A stretch of 64,000 bases of DNA. Source: Sipunculus nudus. Its lineage: Eukaryota > Annelida > Sipuncula > Golfingiida > Sipunculidae. The notes below the pieces were generated by a model that saw only the letters and a program-made list of their open reading frames with translations, had not been told where the DNA came from and made no database searches. Of this stretch, positions 1 to 13,447 are shown in pieces. The first letter of the stretch is position 1. The number at the start of each line of letters is the position of its first letter. The stretch is taken from contig CM049322.1 of the NCBI GenBank assembly GCA_026874595.1, positions 52,849,386 through 52,913,385 on the forward strand. The letters are read 5' to 3'. The position numbers and the translations under genes were made by a program.

Positions 1-525
1 GGAGCCAAATTGCAACTTTCACAAGAAACATTTCGTTTTTTGCATTAAACCCTCTATTTAACTTGGTAATGAGGAAATATCAGACATATACGTAACTGTA
101 ATTAATAGAGATGGTATATTTCTCTATAGTTTAAATAAATGAGGTGTGAGGTTTTTAAAGTGGATAGTCCTGAATTGTAGAACTTTTTGTAGAAAAGAGT
201 TTGGATACATCCATAGTTCTCAGAGAAATGATGTAGCAAGACCTTATTACAGTTTGGATAGGATAACATGGGGCCAGTTGCTTGTATGCAAAGTTTCAGA
301 AGTTTGTTCCAAAGTGTCACAACCTTAGAGGCCATGTTGGGATACCCAAGGATGTATAAAAGTGTGTTTAGTTAACAAAAGAGGCTGGTGAAGAATAAGG
401 TATTAATCAGAGGAAGCAAGGTCACGCAAATTGGATATACCCTCATACTATGGCAGTTGGGATGAGAGATGTACAATCATTGTAAGAAATAAAGCAGCCT
501 TGACAGGAAGTCATGATTTGTTTAC

Positions 526-748
526 CTTGAATGAGATCTTGATGCTCTTTGCAATACTTTGATGGTGCTCGGTTTTTGCCTCCCATGAGTGGTGAATTTG
601 GACAAGACTGAAACACTTTTGGCATAGTTGGTCCCATTTTGACAGCTGTCCTTGGAGCGGCACATACGGCTCTGCGGATTTTGGCATTGCCATCAATGGT
701 CAGGTAGCCCTCCTGACATCCTTTGATGGAACATCTATGGAGTGCCCA
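526..748 (-). CDS. Exon resembling CxC cysteine-cluster protein of KDZ-type transposons (array copy 1)
   Basis: A 223-bp open exon on the minus strand is bounded by an acceptor (TTATCTTTCCAG ending at 749) and a donor (CAAG followed by GTAAAC at 525). It enters in phase 0 and leaves in phase 1. The 74-residue translation has a spaced Cys/His pattern: HRCSIKGC, then LTIDGNAKIRR, VCAAP, SCPNSP and KYCKEH. The arrangement C-x4-C, DGN-x-K-x2-R, C, C-P, Y-C-x3-H is what I recall from zinc-binding CxC domains in proteins encoded by animal Kyakuja-Dileera-Zisupton elements. That is recognition from memory, not a search. No other exon of such a gene is identifiable in the unit, so this may be an isolated exon or a relic. 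Clean splice sites and an open frame argue against long decay. Confidence 0.6.
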
Positions 749-1060
749 CTGGAAAGATAAGAAAGGTCCATATAATAAATGTGAAGGTGAACTTGGGTGT
801 TCTAATATCATACTGCTAAACAAAAGTTGTGCAGAGGCTGTTGGAGTGACTAACTGACCAGTAGATGTAGGTGATTTCAGTTTTGATAGCAGTCTATCCG
901 AAGCCGCAATACCATATGCATATGGGTAGTGTGTCTAATAAAACTGGCAGAACTCTACCATAGAATAATTCTTGTAAATTGAGTTAAAATTAATCAGCTG
1001 GACAGTATCATCATTAAACCATGTTTTAACTAGAAGAGTCCATTTTTGCTTGTAAAAAAC

Positions 1061-1532
1061 AGATCAATGCAGGTGGCACCACACTTCATGCAGTTTCAGA
1101 TACGGCTAATCACATGTGACAAACATTTGCATAAAAATTGGTGATGATAGCCTCAACTGTTTCAGGGACAGATATTTTAGTATGTATTTTTGAAAGATGA
1201 ATAAGTTCAACTTCTTGTAGCTCAGCCATTTTCACAAACTGGAACCATTCCAACAAACTCGACAATGATTGTTCTAGTGATCATTACTGTGAAATATACG
1301 ACAATTTGTCTAGATTGACAGTTTTGGAGAAGAAGCTTTTAAAGCTTTTCCCAATAAAAATGAAGTCATAGCACAGGGTCCAAAAATATACAAAATAGGA
1401 TATAATTTGTAGATGACTGTTTTTTTGCATAGAGTTTGGTGATGCTAGCTCCTGCCATTTTTGAGATAGTATAGTTTAATGTACAGACAACTCATGGACA
1501 CACAACGCGGTACCATGCCATAAGCTGACAGG
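1061..1532. repeat. Diverged internal repeat A1 of the array unit
   Basis: This segment (GCAGGTGGCACCAC through CATAAGCTGACAGG) is a diverged direct copy of 2399-2889. Shared landmarks are CAGATACGGCTAATCA versus CAGATATGACTCATGT, the run AATTTGGTGATGATAGC, TTTAATGTACAGAC and the terminal CATAAGCT. It recurs in the other units at +6466 and +12922. It looks like a dispersed short element rather than coding sequence. Confidence 0.7.
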
Positions 1533-2398
1533 TTTGCTAGAAATTACTACAGTTGCATATTGAATGCAAAATTATAATACAGATACATATAACTGATGGC
1601 AAAATCTTGAATTAAGTTGAGCATGGATACCAAATATTTATTATCCATGTACAGTCATCTTTATATACTAGCAGACAGCTGTATACCTGTGATTGTAAAC
1701 ACTGCCTGGCATGAGAAATAACTTAAATTATAAATCTTCATTTTATAGAAGCTTATAAAAACATTTTTGTCAATATTAACCACAGATAACCTGAAATCAA
1801 AATGTCTAGAGGCATGATGTAACTGATGCTGGTAAACTGGTGCCTGGCTAGAAGTATCTGCTTCACACAGGTACATATGGTAAAATGACTCAATTCATTC
1901 TTTGGAACCATAAAAGACAAATATTATAAGAATTATTCAGGGGATTATTCTCGTATAATACTAATATAATTGGCTTCAGTGGCATCAGTCAAAACATGTT
2001 GTGCATATTTATAACTCATATTGGAAACTTCAGCCAAATGGCTAAGTAAAGATTCCTATAACAATGCCAAAAATCACTGTACCAAAACCATTTTAACAAA
2101 CTTGAATTGTCAACATCGAAGGATAATTAATGTGTGAGATTTAAAATTTTTGCCTAGTGCTTTTTGAGAAGAAGAACTTTGTAGCCACTGAGCTAAAAAG
2201 GACTGTTATGGCATATGACTAAATTCAGCTTCCATTAACTAAGCCAAAAGACACTGAACTGAGACCATTTGAACTAACTTCAAAAAGCACTACCCTAGGA
2301 TCATTTCTGTGCGATATTAAACCATTTGGCCATATGGTTTCAGAGAAGTTTATTGTAGCCATCAGTATGATACAGGCATTGATGACCCCCGTACAAAA

Positions 2399-2889
2399 AA
2401 GGCCAGGCAGGTGGTGCCACCAGTACCTCAATTTCAGATATGACTCATGTGACCAACATTGGCATAAAATTTGGTGATGATAGCTCAAACAAATTTCTGG
2501 GATTGTATAATTTTAGTATGCTTTTTTCGACAGATGACAAAGTTCAAACTCGGCCAAAAATCATCAAACTTAAACCAGTTGAACAAACTTGAGGGAGTGT
2601 TTCAGGAATCATTTCTGTAAAATATTGGACAATTTGGTTGAGCAGTTTTGCAGGAGAAGATTTTTAAAGCTTTTTTTAGCCTTTTCCCTAGAAAATCTAA
2701 GAAAATGCAGTTAGGCACAAAAAAAAAATTTGATTGAGTTTTTAGATGTTTAATCTTTTTGGCATAAAAGTTTGTAAAGATAACTCATGCCACTTTCAAG
2801 ATAGTATGGGTTAATGTACAGACGACAGAGGACAGATGCCAGACGACACACGCCGGACGATGCCACCCCATCCCATAAGCTCACAACTT
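2399..2889. repeat. Diverged internal repeat A2 of the array unit
   Basis: Partner of 1061-1532, roughly three-quarters identical by eye. It ends in ACGCCGGACGATGCC and CATAAGCTCAC, a GC-rich terminus typical of short non-autonomous elements in mollusc genomes. The segment 2045-2370 upstream carries two further partial copies of the inner module (a stretch ending near GAAGAAG or GAGAAG). Confidence 0.65.
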
Positions 2890-3392
2890 GAATAATACAG
2901 GAGGCGCAACCACTTTTTGGAAACTGACAAAACTAGTCATGGTCAATATTCAATGCCAGACTGATGACAATTCAGTGAATAATAATCAAGAATTTGTGGC
3001 TTTGTATTTTTTTTATGGGGGGGGGTACTTTTAAGCCCCGTGTCTCAGCAGATATAAGTCCAAGTGATAAAGATTATATAAATATATATGTATATATATA
3101 TAACAAAGTATGCTCACATTTCAGGATAGCACCGGGACTTGTATAAATCCTCTAGAACCATGTCAAACATGAGCATACAAGACACACATGAGAAGGCAAA
3201 TATAGACAGCTATGTCACGCTGGCCCAGGAATAAAAGTACTTATACTTGTAATTAATTGCTGACACCTGTACTTGTACTTAAGTACACAATTAAGTTTAA
3301 GTACCTGTACTTGGACATGTACTTGTGAGAAGCTGAAATACTTGAACTTTTACCAACACCCTGCAGGCGACATTGTCAGCTGCCTTGTTTCC

Positions 3393-4030
3393 TAGTTTTT
3401 ATATTGAATTGCTTCATTTAAATGTTTTTAATACAAAGTTTAACACATGAATAAATTGCAGTAACCACTGACAATTATAGAACATTTATAATTGCCAAAC
3501 AATTTCAAAGTCATATAGATTTATATTTTTCTGGAGTGCCAATGAAATTTTTGTTGGTCTAGTTGTTTAATCATTAAGAAAACTTATACTAAAGTTGGGG
3601 ATCATGAGAACTATCTAAAGGTAGCTCATAAAGCATGAGGAAAATTTTGACATAACTTGATAACTGACTGAGGGTCCTTTTCAGAAGATTGTTTGCCACC
3701 TCATTAGTGGGGCTTGGTTTTGTGTCCATATACTCAGACTAGTGCCATCAGCTCTGGGCTAAGAATACCAGGTAAAACCCAGATGTTTAAACTGGACTGG
3801 CACCTGAACTCTGGTAGGTTGTTTCAGTATTTGGCCATACTATTAATTTCATCATAAACATTTTCTATGATGTGACTGTGTTGTCAAAATATATGAAAAT
3901 AACCAGAACTTGAAATCAGGAAAAAATAAGAATATAAAGGTATCATAGGGTGCTTTAAGATCATTCTCAAAATACTGATTAGATATACTGATCCTATAAT
4001 GCTCTGAAAAGTTAGCCGAATAACATTCAA
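3393..4030. repeat. Diverged internal duplication B1 of the array unit
   Basis: This segment and 4590-5210 are related direct copies. Shared landmarks in the same order are AGTTTTTATATTGAA, GTCTAGTTGTTT, TTGTGTCCATATRCTCAGACT, CACCTGWACYCTGGTAGG and AATACTGATTAGATA. The divergence is far greater than between array units, so this duplication predates array formation. Confidence 0.75.
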
Positions 4031-4037
4031 TTTTTAT

Positions 4038-4040
<3 letters not shown>

Positions 4041-4080
<40 letters not shown>

Positions 4081-4105
4081 ATTTGGTGTATATATATATA
4101 TATTC

Positions 4106-4147
<42 letters not shown>

Positions 4148-4244
4148 TCAATGTTATCCTATAATGCTGCTGTAAATGAATAGCTATTGTAACAAGGCAG
4201 GCCTTATTTCCACTCCCCGGAAGTCTTTGAGGGTTTTGGCAGTT

Positions 4245-4316
<72 letters not shown>
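4041..4316. repeat. TA microsatellite cluster, array copy 1
   Basis: Three long (TA)n runs are separated by short unique pieces, including a ~95-bp block with GCAGGCCTTATTTCCACTCC (4144-4240) that is repeated after the last run (4317-4411). Confidence 0.95.
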
Positions 4317-4319
<3 letters not shown>

Positions 4320-4589
4320 TCAATGTTATCCTATAATGCTGCTGTAAATGAATAGCTATTGTAACAAGGCAGGCCTTATTTCCACTCCCCGGGAAGTCTC
4401 TGAGTGTTTTGGCAGTTTAAGTGACCAAAACTGGGGCGTTTATTCTGTCCAGTGATAAACGTAGTTTAATAATTGCTTTTCTTTTTACAAAATCCTCTCT
4501 GAACTTCTTCTATAGACATAATAGGGATAGCAGGGACATGAGACAGTTACACATTTCTGGAAATAAGATCTTGAAACATTTAAGTTTTT

Positions 4590-5210
4590 CAGTTTTTATA
4601 TTGAAATTGATTTTTATTTCAATGCATTTAACATTAAAGTTTAAAACAATTACCCCTGACAATTATATTACAGTTATGTGTGACAAAAAGTTTAAAAGAC
4701 ATATCTATAGATTAATATTTTTTCTGCAGTGCCAAATAGATTTTAGGTCTAGTTGTTTCATCTTTTTTAAAATTTGTATATGGATCATGAGATCTAACTT
4801 AAAGTAACACATAAAGAGTAAGTGAAATCGACATTACTTGATAAACTGGCTGAGAGTCCTTATCAGTAGACTGTTGGCACCTCATTAGTGAGTTCTGGTT
4901 TTGTGTCCATATGCTCAGACTGGTGCATCAGCTCTTGTCTCAGAATACAAAGGTAAAGCACAGACCAGACTGGTTAAACTCGACTGGCACCTGTACCCTG
5001 GTAGGTTGTTTCATTAATTTACCATACCACTGATTTCATCTGAATCATTTTCAGTGATGATACTGTGGTGTCAAAGTAGGCAAAAATTACTAGATCTTAG
5101 ATTTAAAGAAAAATTAAAACTATAAATGTAACAAGGGGTCCTTTAAGACCATTGTCACAATACTGATTAGATAGATATGCATCTCAAAGGTAAGCCCAAT
5201 AACAATGATT
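4590..5210. repeat. Diverged internal duplication B2 of the array unit
   Basis: Partner of 3393-4030. The pair flanks the TA microsatellite cluster. The open frame across B2 is not supported as a gene: it crosses repeat sequence and is simply copied with the array. Confidence 0.75.
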
Positions 5211-6991
5211 AACACTCATGTTTTATTTTTATATATAGTTCATATTTTTATATATAGTGACCTCCGCCAAAGAAAATAAATAAATAAATAAATAAAAGAG
5301 GTTAGAACTGAATGTAAAAGTGAAGGTTTTTATAAAGATAAATCACTCAAAATAAAGCCTGTAGGCAGCGTCTTGATGATTAATTTTCAGTGGTCAAATC
5401 CAAATCAGGCCTTATTTTTAAAACAGAGTTAACACACATACATTGTTTTCTAGAAAATATACTTTTTTTATATTATTGATGTACAAGGCCTCTGTCCTAA
5501 AGGAAACCTGTGCAATAAATATACAAATTTAAAGGCAAAACCAGTCAATGATAACATGGCTGAACCCTTCACATAACAGTTGGATCTTGAATATCAGAAT
5601 AATCTAAATAAATTTAGATGGGACCCTTGAGGTTATTGTTATGCGAGATACTCATTTTTTTTTCAAGGAGTGAACCCTGTAACTAGAGCAACACAACAGC
5701 ATACCAGGGTTCAAATAGTCAATCTTGAACCTGCCTTTTACGTTATATTATCAGCACTCTTGGTTGTATACTACCTGTATCGATATCATTCACATGCAAT
5801 AAAAAGTTGCCACAGTGAAAATTTGCACATGGAACACTTGTTATATGCTACCAGCCTGGCCAAGTACGGGTGGTGATATAAACAATTTAACATGTGTCTG
5901 AATACTGTTGCCCTTGTTTAGGGATCATGGTGATACATTAAATATCGCAGGTGAAGATATTAGGCTACATGTTTACCTAAGGTATAGACAATTGCTAACA
6001 ATCACTACCCAATAATGTGGATGGTTATAAATCTGTATCCAATCACATTGCAGGTTCACACCTAGTGAAGGCACATGAAATGTTCAGGTTATAAGTTTTT
6101 GCAACCTGACAAAGTATTGTGATCACAGAGGCAAACTGATGATAAAAAAAACCAATATGTTAACTCCAAGTATATTTAGAGGTAATTTACAAAAAATTAA
6201 AAAATATATTAAATAAATAATGATGGAAAGAACAAGACAAGTGGGACGGTTTATGGGGGCGGTATGGAGACCGGTGACTGGATGAATGCATGCACTATGA
6301 CGGCTTCATAACAAAACCCTGCATATTGCTATAATGGTGAACTGTAAAAGATGGTAGAATTGGCTCACTGGATTCTGCATGAGACCATAGTGTTAGTTTT
6401 GGGATACCATAAATGTGAAAACCTGTGAACGTCAACAGTAACCACATAAATAGAAGAAACACTGATGGAGCCAAATTGCAACTTTCACAAGAAACATTTC
6501 GTTTTTTGCATTAAACCCTCTATTTAACTTGGTAATGAGGAAATATCAGACATATACGTAACTGTAATTAATAGAGATGGTATATTTCTCTATAGTTTAA
6601 ATAAATGAGGTGTGAGGTTTTTAAAGTGGATAGTCCTGAATTGTAGAACTTTTTGTAGAAAAGAGTTTGGATACATCCATAGTTCTCAGAGAAATGATGT
6701 AGCAAGACCTTATTACAGTTTGGATAGGATAACATGGGGCCAGTTGCTTGTATGCAAAGTTTCAGAAGTTTGTTCCAAAGTGTCACAACCTTAGAGGCCA
6801 TGTTGGGATACCCAAGGATGTATAAAAGTGTGTTTAGTTAACAAAAGAGGCTGGTGAAGAATAAGGTATTAATCAGAGGAAGCAAGGTCACGCAAATTGG
6901 ATATACCCTCATACTATGGCAGTTGGGATGAGAGATGTACAATCATTGTAAGAAATAAAGCAGCCTTGACAGGAAGTCATGATTTGTTTAC

Positions 6992-7214
6992 CTTGAATGA
7001 GATCTTGATGCTCTTTGCAATACTTTGATGGTGCTCGGTTTTTGCCTCCCATGAGTGGTGAATTTGGACAAGACTGAAACACTTTTGGCATAGTTGGTCC
7101 CATTTTGACAGCTGTCCTTGGAGCGGCACATACGGCTCTGCGGATTTTGGCATTGCCATCAATGGTCAGGTAGCCCTCCTGACATCCTTTGATGGAACAT
7201 CTATGGAGTGCCCA
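6992..7214 (-). CDS. KDZ-associated CxC-like exon (array copy 2)
   Basis: This copy is identical at the protein level to the exon at 526-748, with the same acceptor, donor and phases. The cysteine/histidine ladder is unchanged. Its presence in every array unit means any gene including it would be multicopy. Confidence 0.6.
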
Positions 7215-10200
7215 CTGGAAAGATAAGAAAGGTCCATATAATAAATGTGAAGGTGAACTTGGGTGTTCTAATATCATACTGCTAAACAAAAGTTGTGCAG
7301 AGGCTGTTGGAGTGACTAACTGACCAGTAGATGTAGGTGATTTCAGTTTTGATAGCAGTCTATCCGAAGCCGCAATACCATATGCATATGGGTAGTGTGT
7401 CTAATAAAACTGGCAGAACTCTACCATAGAATAATTCTTGTAAATTGAGTTAAAATTAATCAGCTGGACAGTATCATCATTAAACCATGTTTTAACTAGA
7501 AGAGTCCATTTTTGCTTGTAAAAAACAGATCAATGCAGGTGGCACCACACTTCATGCAGTTTCAGATACGGCTAATCACATGTGACAAACATTTGCATAA
7601 AAATTGGTGATGATAGCCTCAACTGTTTCAGGGACAGATATTTTAGTATGTATTTTTGAAAGATGAATAAGTTCAACTTCTTGTAGCTCAGCCATTTTCA
7701 CAAACTGGAACCATTCCAACAAACTCGACAATGATTGTTCTAGTGATCATTACTGTGAAATATACGACAATTTGTCTAGATTGACAGTTTTGGAGAAGAA
7801 GCTTTTAAAGCTTTTCCCAATAAAAATGAAGTCATAGCACAGGGTCCAAAAATATACAAAATAGGATATAATTTGTAGATGACTGTTTTTTTGCATAGAG
7901 TTTGGTGATGCTAGCTCCTGCCATTTTTGAGATAGTATAGTTTAATGTACAGACAACTCATGGACACACAACGCGGTACCATGCCATAAGCTGACAGGTT
8001 TGCTAGAAATTACTACAGTTGCATATTGAATGCAAAATTATAATACAGATACATATAACTGATGGCAAAATCTTGAATTAAGTTGAGCATGGATACCAAA
8101 TATTTATTATCCATGTACAGTCATCTTTATATACTAGCAGACAGCTGTATACCTGTGATTGTAAACACTGCCTGGCATGAGAAATAACTTAAATTATAAA
8201 TCTTCATTTTATAGAAGCTTATAAAAACATTTTTGTCAATATTAACCACAGATAACCTGAAATCAAAATGTCTAGAGGCATGATGTAACTGATGCTGGTA
8301 AACTGGTGCCTGGCTAGAAGTATGTGCTTCACACAGGTACATATGGTAAAATGACTCAATTCATTCTTTGGAACCATAAAAGACAAATATTATAAGAATT
8401 ATTCAGGGGATTATTCTCGTATAATACTAATATAATTGGCTTCAGTGGCATCAGTCAAAACATGTTGTGCATATTTAAAACTCATATTGGAAACTTCAGC
8501 CAAATGGCTAAGTAAAGATTCCTATAACAATGCCAAAAATCACTGTACCAAAACCATTTTAACAAACTTGAATTGTCAACATCGAAGGATAATTAATGTG
8601 TGAGATTTAAAATTTTTGCCTAGTGCTTTTTGAGAAGAAGAACTTTGTAGCCACTGAGCTAAAAAGGACTGTTATGGCATATGACTAAATTCAGCTTCCA
8701 TTAACTAAGCCAAAAGACACTGAACTGAGACCATTTGAACTAACTTCAAAAAGCACTACCCTAGGATCATTTCTGTGCGATATTAAACCATTTGGCCATA
8801 TGGTTTCAGAGAAGTTTATTGTAGCCATCAGTATGATACAGGCATTGATGACCCCCGTACAAAAAAGGCCAGGCAGGTGGTGCCACCAGTACCTCAATTT
8901 CAGATATGACTCATGTGACCAACATTGGCATAAAATTTGGTGATGATAGCTCAAACAAATTTCTGGGATTGTATAATTTTAGTATGCTTTTTTCGACAGA
9001 TGACAAAGTTCAAACTCGGCCAAAAATCATCAAACTTAAACCAGTTGAACAAACTTGAGGGAGTGTTTCAGGAATCATTTCTGTAAAATATTGGACAATT
9101 TGGTTGAGCAGTTTTGCAGGAGAAGATTTTTAAAGCTTTTTTTAGCCTTTTCCCTAGAAAATCTAAGAAAATGCAGTTAGGCACAAAAAAAAAATTTGAT
9201 TGAGTTTTTAGATGTTTAATCTTTTTGGCATAAAAGTTTGTAAAGATAACTCATGCCACTTTCAAGATAGTATGGGTTAATGTACAGACGACAGAGGACA
9301 GATGCCAGACGACACACGCCGGACGATGCCACCCCATCCCATAAGCTCACAACTTGAATAATACAGGAGGCGCAACCACTTTTTGGAAACTGACAAAACT
9401 AGTCATGGTCAATATTCAATGCCAGACTGATGACAATTCAGTGAATAATAATCAAGAATTTGTGGCTTTGTATTTTTTTTATGGGGGGGGGGGTACTTTT
9501 AAGCCCCGTGTCTCAGCAGATATAAGTCCAAGTGATAAAGATTATATAAATATATATGTATATATATATAACAAAGTATGCTCACATTTCAGGATAGCAC
9601 CGGGACTTGTATAAATCCTCTAGAACCATGTCAAACATGAGCATACAAGACACACATGAGAAGGCAAATATAGACAGCTATGTCACGCTGGCCCAGGAAT
9701 AAAAGTACTTATACTTGTAATTAATTGCTGACACCTGTACTTGTACTTAAGTACACAATTAAGTTTAAGTACCTGTACTTGGACATGTACTTGTGAGAAG
9801 CTGAAATACTTGAACTTTTACCAACACCCTGCAGGCGACATTGTCAGCTGCCTTGTTTCCTAGTTTTTATATTGAATTGCTTCATTTAAATGTTTTTAAT
9901 ACAAAGTTTAACACATGAATAAATTGCAGTAACCACTGACAATTATAGAACATTTATAATTGCCAAACAATTTCAAAGTCATATAGATTTATATTTTTCT
10001 GGAGTGCCAATGAAATTTTTGTTGGTCTAGTTGTTTAATCATTAAGAAAACTTATACTAAAGTTGGGGATCATGAGAACTATCTAAAGGTAGCTCATAAA
10101 GCATGAGGAAAATTTTGACATAACTTGATAACTGACTGAGGGTCCTTTTCAGAAGATTGTTTGCCACCTCATTAGTGGGGCTTGGTTTTGTGTCCATATA

Positions 10201-10496
10201 CTCAGACTAGTGCCATCAGCTCTGGGCTAAGAATACCAGGTAAAACCCAGATGTTTAAACTGGACTGGCACCTGAACTCTGGTAGGTTGTTTCAGTATTT
10301 GGCCATACTATTAATTTCATCATAAACATTTTCTATGATGTGACTGTGTTGTCAAAATATATGAAAATAACCAGAACTTGAAATCAGGAAAAAATAAGAA
10401 TATAAAGGTATCATAGGGTGCTTTAAGATCATTCTCAAAATACTGATTAGATAGATTTGCCTCTGAAAAGTTAGCCGAATAACATTCAATTTTTAT

Positions 10497-10499
<3 letters not shown>

Positions 10500-10549
<50 letters not shown>

Positions 10550-10574
10550 ATTTGGTGTATATATATATATATTC

Positions 10575-10618
<44 letters not shown>

Positions 10619-10715
10619 TCAATGTTATCCTATAATGCTGCTGTAAATGAATAGCTATTGTAACAAGGCAGGCCTTATTTCCACTCCCCGGAAGTCTTTG
10701 AGGGTTTTGGCAGTT

Positions 10716-10770
<55 letters not shown>
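10500..10770. repeat. TA microsatellite cluster, array copy 2
   Basis: Same cluster as 4041-4316, with different run lengths. It accounts for much of the period difference between units. Open frames here that translate as Ile-Tyr repeats are microsatellite artefacts. Confidence 0.95.
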
Positions 10771-10774
<4 letters not shown>

Positions 10775-13447
10775 TCAATGTTATCCTATAATGCTGCTGT
10801 AAATGAATAGCTATTGTAACAAGGCAGGCCTTATTTCCACTCCCCGGGAAGTCTCTGAGTGTTTTGGCAGTTTAAGTGACCAAAACTGGGGCGTTTATTC
10901 TGTCCAGTGATAAACGTAGTTTAATAATTGCTTTTCTTTTTACAAAATCCTCTCTGAACTTCTTCTATAGACATAATAGGGATAGCAGGGACATGAGACA
11001 GTTACACATTTCTGGAAATAAGATCTTGAAACATTTAAGTTTTTCAGTTTTTATATTGAAATTGATTTTTATTTCAATGCATTTAACATTAAAGTTTAAA
11101 ACAATTACCCCTGACAATTATATTACAGTTATGTGTGACAAAAAGTTTAAAAGACATATCTATAGATTAATATTTTTTTCTGCAGTGCCAAATAGATTTT
11201 AGGTCTAGTTGTTTCATCTTTTTTAAAATTTGTATATGGATCATGAGATCTAACTTAAAGTAACACATAAAGAGTAAGTGAAATCGACATTACTTGATAA
11301 ACTGGCTGAGAGTCCTTATCAGTAGACTGTTGGCACCTCATTAGTGAGTTCTGGTTTTGTGTCCATATGCTCAGACTGGTGCATCAGCTCTTGTCTCAGA
11401 ATACAAAGGTAAAGCACAGACCAGACTGGTTAAACTCGACTGGCACCTGTACCCTGGTAGGTTGTTTCATTAATTTACCATACCACTGATTTCATCTGAA
11501 TCATTTTCAGTGATGATACTGTGGTGTCAAAGTAGGCAAAAATTACTAGATCTTAGATTTAAAGAAAAATTAAAACTATAAATGTAACAAGGGGTCCTTT
11601 AAGACCATTGTCACAATACTGATTAGATAGATATGCATCTCAAAGGTAAGCCCAATAACAATGATTAACACTCATGTTTTATTTTTATATATAGTTCATA
11701 TTTTTATATATAGTGACCTCCGCCAAAGAAAATAAATAAATAAATAAATAAAAGAGGTTAGAACTGAATGTAAAAGTGAAGGTTTTTATAAAGATAAATC
11801 ACTCAAAATAAAGCCTGTAGGCAGCGTCTTGATGATTAATTTTCAGTGGTCAAATCCAAATCAGGCCTTATTTTTAAAACAGAGTTAACACACATACATT
11901 GTTTTCTAGAAAATATACTTTTTTTATATTATTGATGTACAAGGCCTCTGTCCTAAAGGAAACCTGTGCAATAAATATACAAATTTAAAGGCAAAACCAG
12001 TCAATGATAACATGGCTGAACCCTTCACATAACAGTTGGATCTTGAATATCAGAATAATCTAAATAAATTTAGATGGGACCCTTGAGGTTATTGTTATGC
12101 GAGATACTCATTTTTTTTTCAAGGAGTGAACCCTGTAACTAGAGCAACACAACAGCATACCAGGGTTCAAATAGTCAATCTTGAACCTGCCTTTTACGTT
12201 ATATTATCAGCACTCTTGGTTGTATACTACCTGTATCGATATCATTCACATGCAATAAAAAGTTGCCACAGTGAAAATTTGCACATGGAACACTTGTTAT
12301 ATGCTACCAGCCTGGCCAAGTACGGGTGGTGATATAAACAATTTAACATGTGTCTGAATACTGTTGCCCTTGTTTAGGGATCATGGTGATACATTAAATA
12401 TCGCAGGTGAAGATATTAGGCTACATGTTTACCTAAGGTATAGACAATTGCTAACAATCACTACCCAATAATGTGGATGGTTATAAATCTGTATCCAATC
12501 ACATTGCAGGTTCACACCTAGTGAAGGCACATGAAATGTTCAGGTTATAAGTTTTTGCAACCTGACAAAGTATTGTGATCACAGAGGCAAACTGATGATA
12601 AAAAAAACCAATATGTTAACTCCAAGTATATTTAGAGGTAATTTACAAAAAATTAAAAAATATATTAAATAAATAATGATGGAAAGAACAAGACAAGTGG
12701 GACGGTTTATGGGGGCGGTATGGAGACCGGTGACTGGATGAATGCATGCACTATGACGGCTTCATAACAAAACCCTGCATATTGCTATAATGGTGAACTG
12801 TAAAAGATGGTAGAATTGGCTCACTGGATTCTGCATGAGACCATAGTGTTAGTTTTGGGATACCATAAATGTGAAAACCTGTGAACGTCAACAGTAACCA
12901 CATAAATAGAAGAAACACTGATGGAGCCAAATTGCAACTTTCACAAGAAACATTTCGTTTTTTGCATTAAACCCTCTATTTAACTTGGTAATGAGGAAAT
13001 ATCAGACATATACGTAACTGTAATTAATAGAGATGGTATATTTCTCTATAGTTTAAATAAATGAGGTGTGAGGTTTTTAAAGTGGATAGTCCTGAATTGT
13101 AGAACTTTTTGTAGAAAAGAGTTTGGATACATCCATAGTTCTCAGAGAAATGATGTAGCAAGACCTTATTACAGTTTGGATAGGATAACATGGGGCCAGT
13201 TGCTTGTATGCAAAGTTTCAGAAGTTTGTTCCAAAGTGTCACAACCTTAGAGGCCATGTTGGGATACCCAAGGATGTATAAAAGTGTGTTTAGTTAACAA
13301 AAGAGGCTGGTGAAGAATAAGGTATTAATCAGAGGAAGCAAGGTCACGCAAATTGGATATACCCTCATACTATGGCAGTTGGGATGAGAGATGTACAATC
13401 ATTGTAAGAAATAAAGCAGCCTTGACAGGAAGTCATGATTTGTTTAC

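Larger units (their letters stand above)
1..6466. repeat. 6.46-kb tandem repeat unit, copy 1
   Basis: The sequence beginning GGAGCCAAATTGCAAC at position 1 recurs at 6467 and 12923, giving periods of 6,466 and 6,456 bp. The copies look more than 99% identical by eye; most differences lie in TA microsatellite length and a few substitutions, for example near 1859 and 3981-4000. Starting the unit at position 1 is arbitrary, because the window probably opens inside the array. The unit holds one recognisable exon (minus strand, 526-748), two layers of diverged internal duplication and a TA microsatellite cluster. No long open frame spans it. It could be a segmental tandem duplication or part of a large transposon. 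Confidence 0.95.
6467..12922. repeat. 6.46-kb tandem repeat unit, copy 2
   Basis: This is the second full copy of the unit, directly head-to-tail with copy 1. It differs from copy 1 mainly in microsatellite length, G-run length near 9483 and single substitutions near 8325 and 8478. It carries the KDZ-like exon at 6992-7214 on the minus strand. Confidence 0.95.

Noticed and set aside
2225-2488. 87-codon minus-strand frame in each unit
   Set aside because: It overlaps the internal dispersed repeat A2.
4421-4807. 128-codon plus-strand frame repeated in all array copies
   Set aside because: It lies in diverged duplication B2, is AT-rich, has no domain, and is shortened by a one-base indel in copy 2. 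Repetition reflects the array, not selection.
5670-5876. 68-codon frame with a hydrophobic segment, present in copies 1 and 2
   Set aside because: Short, no splice or promoter support, unrecognised. A single hydrophobic stretch is expected by chance in AT-rich DNA.
10320-10778. 152-codon minus-strand frame rich in Ile-Tyr repeats (and similar ones at 16775, 61967 and 63096)
   Set aside because: Translation of TA or CT microsatellites; no protein-like sequence outside the repeat.
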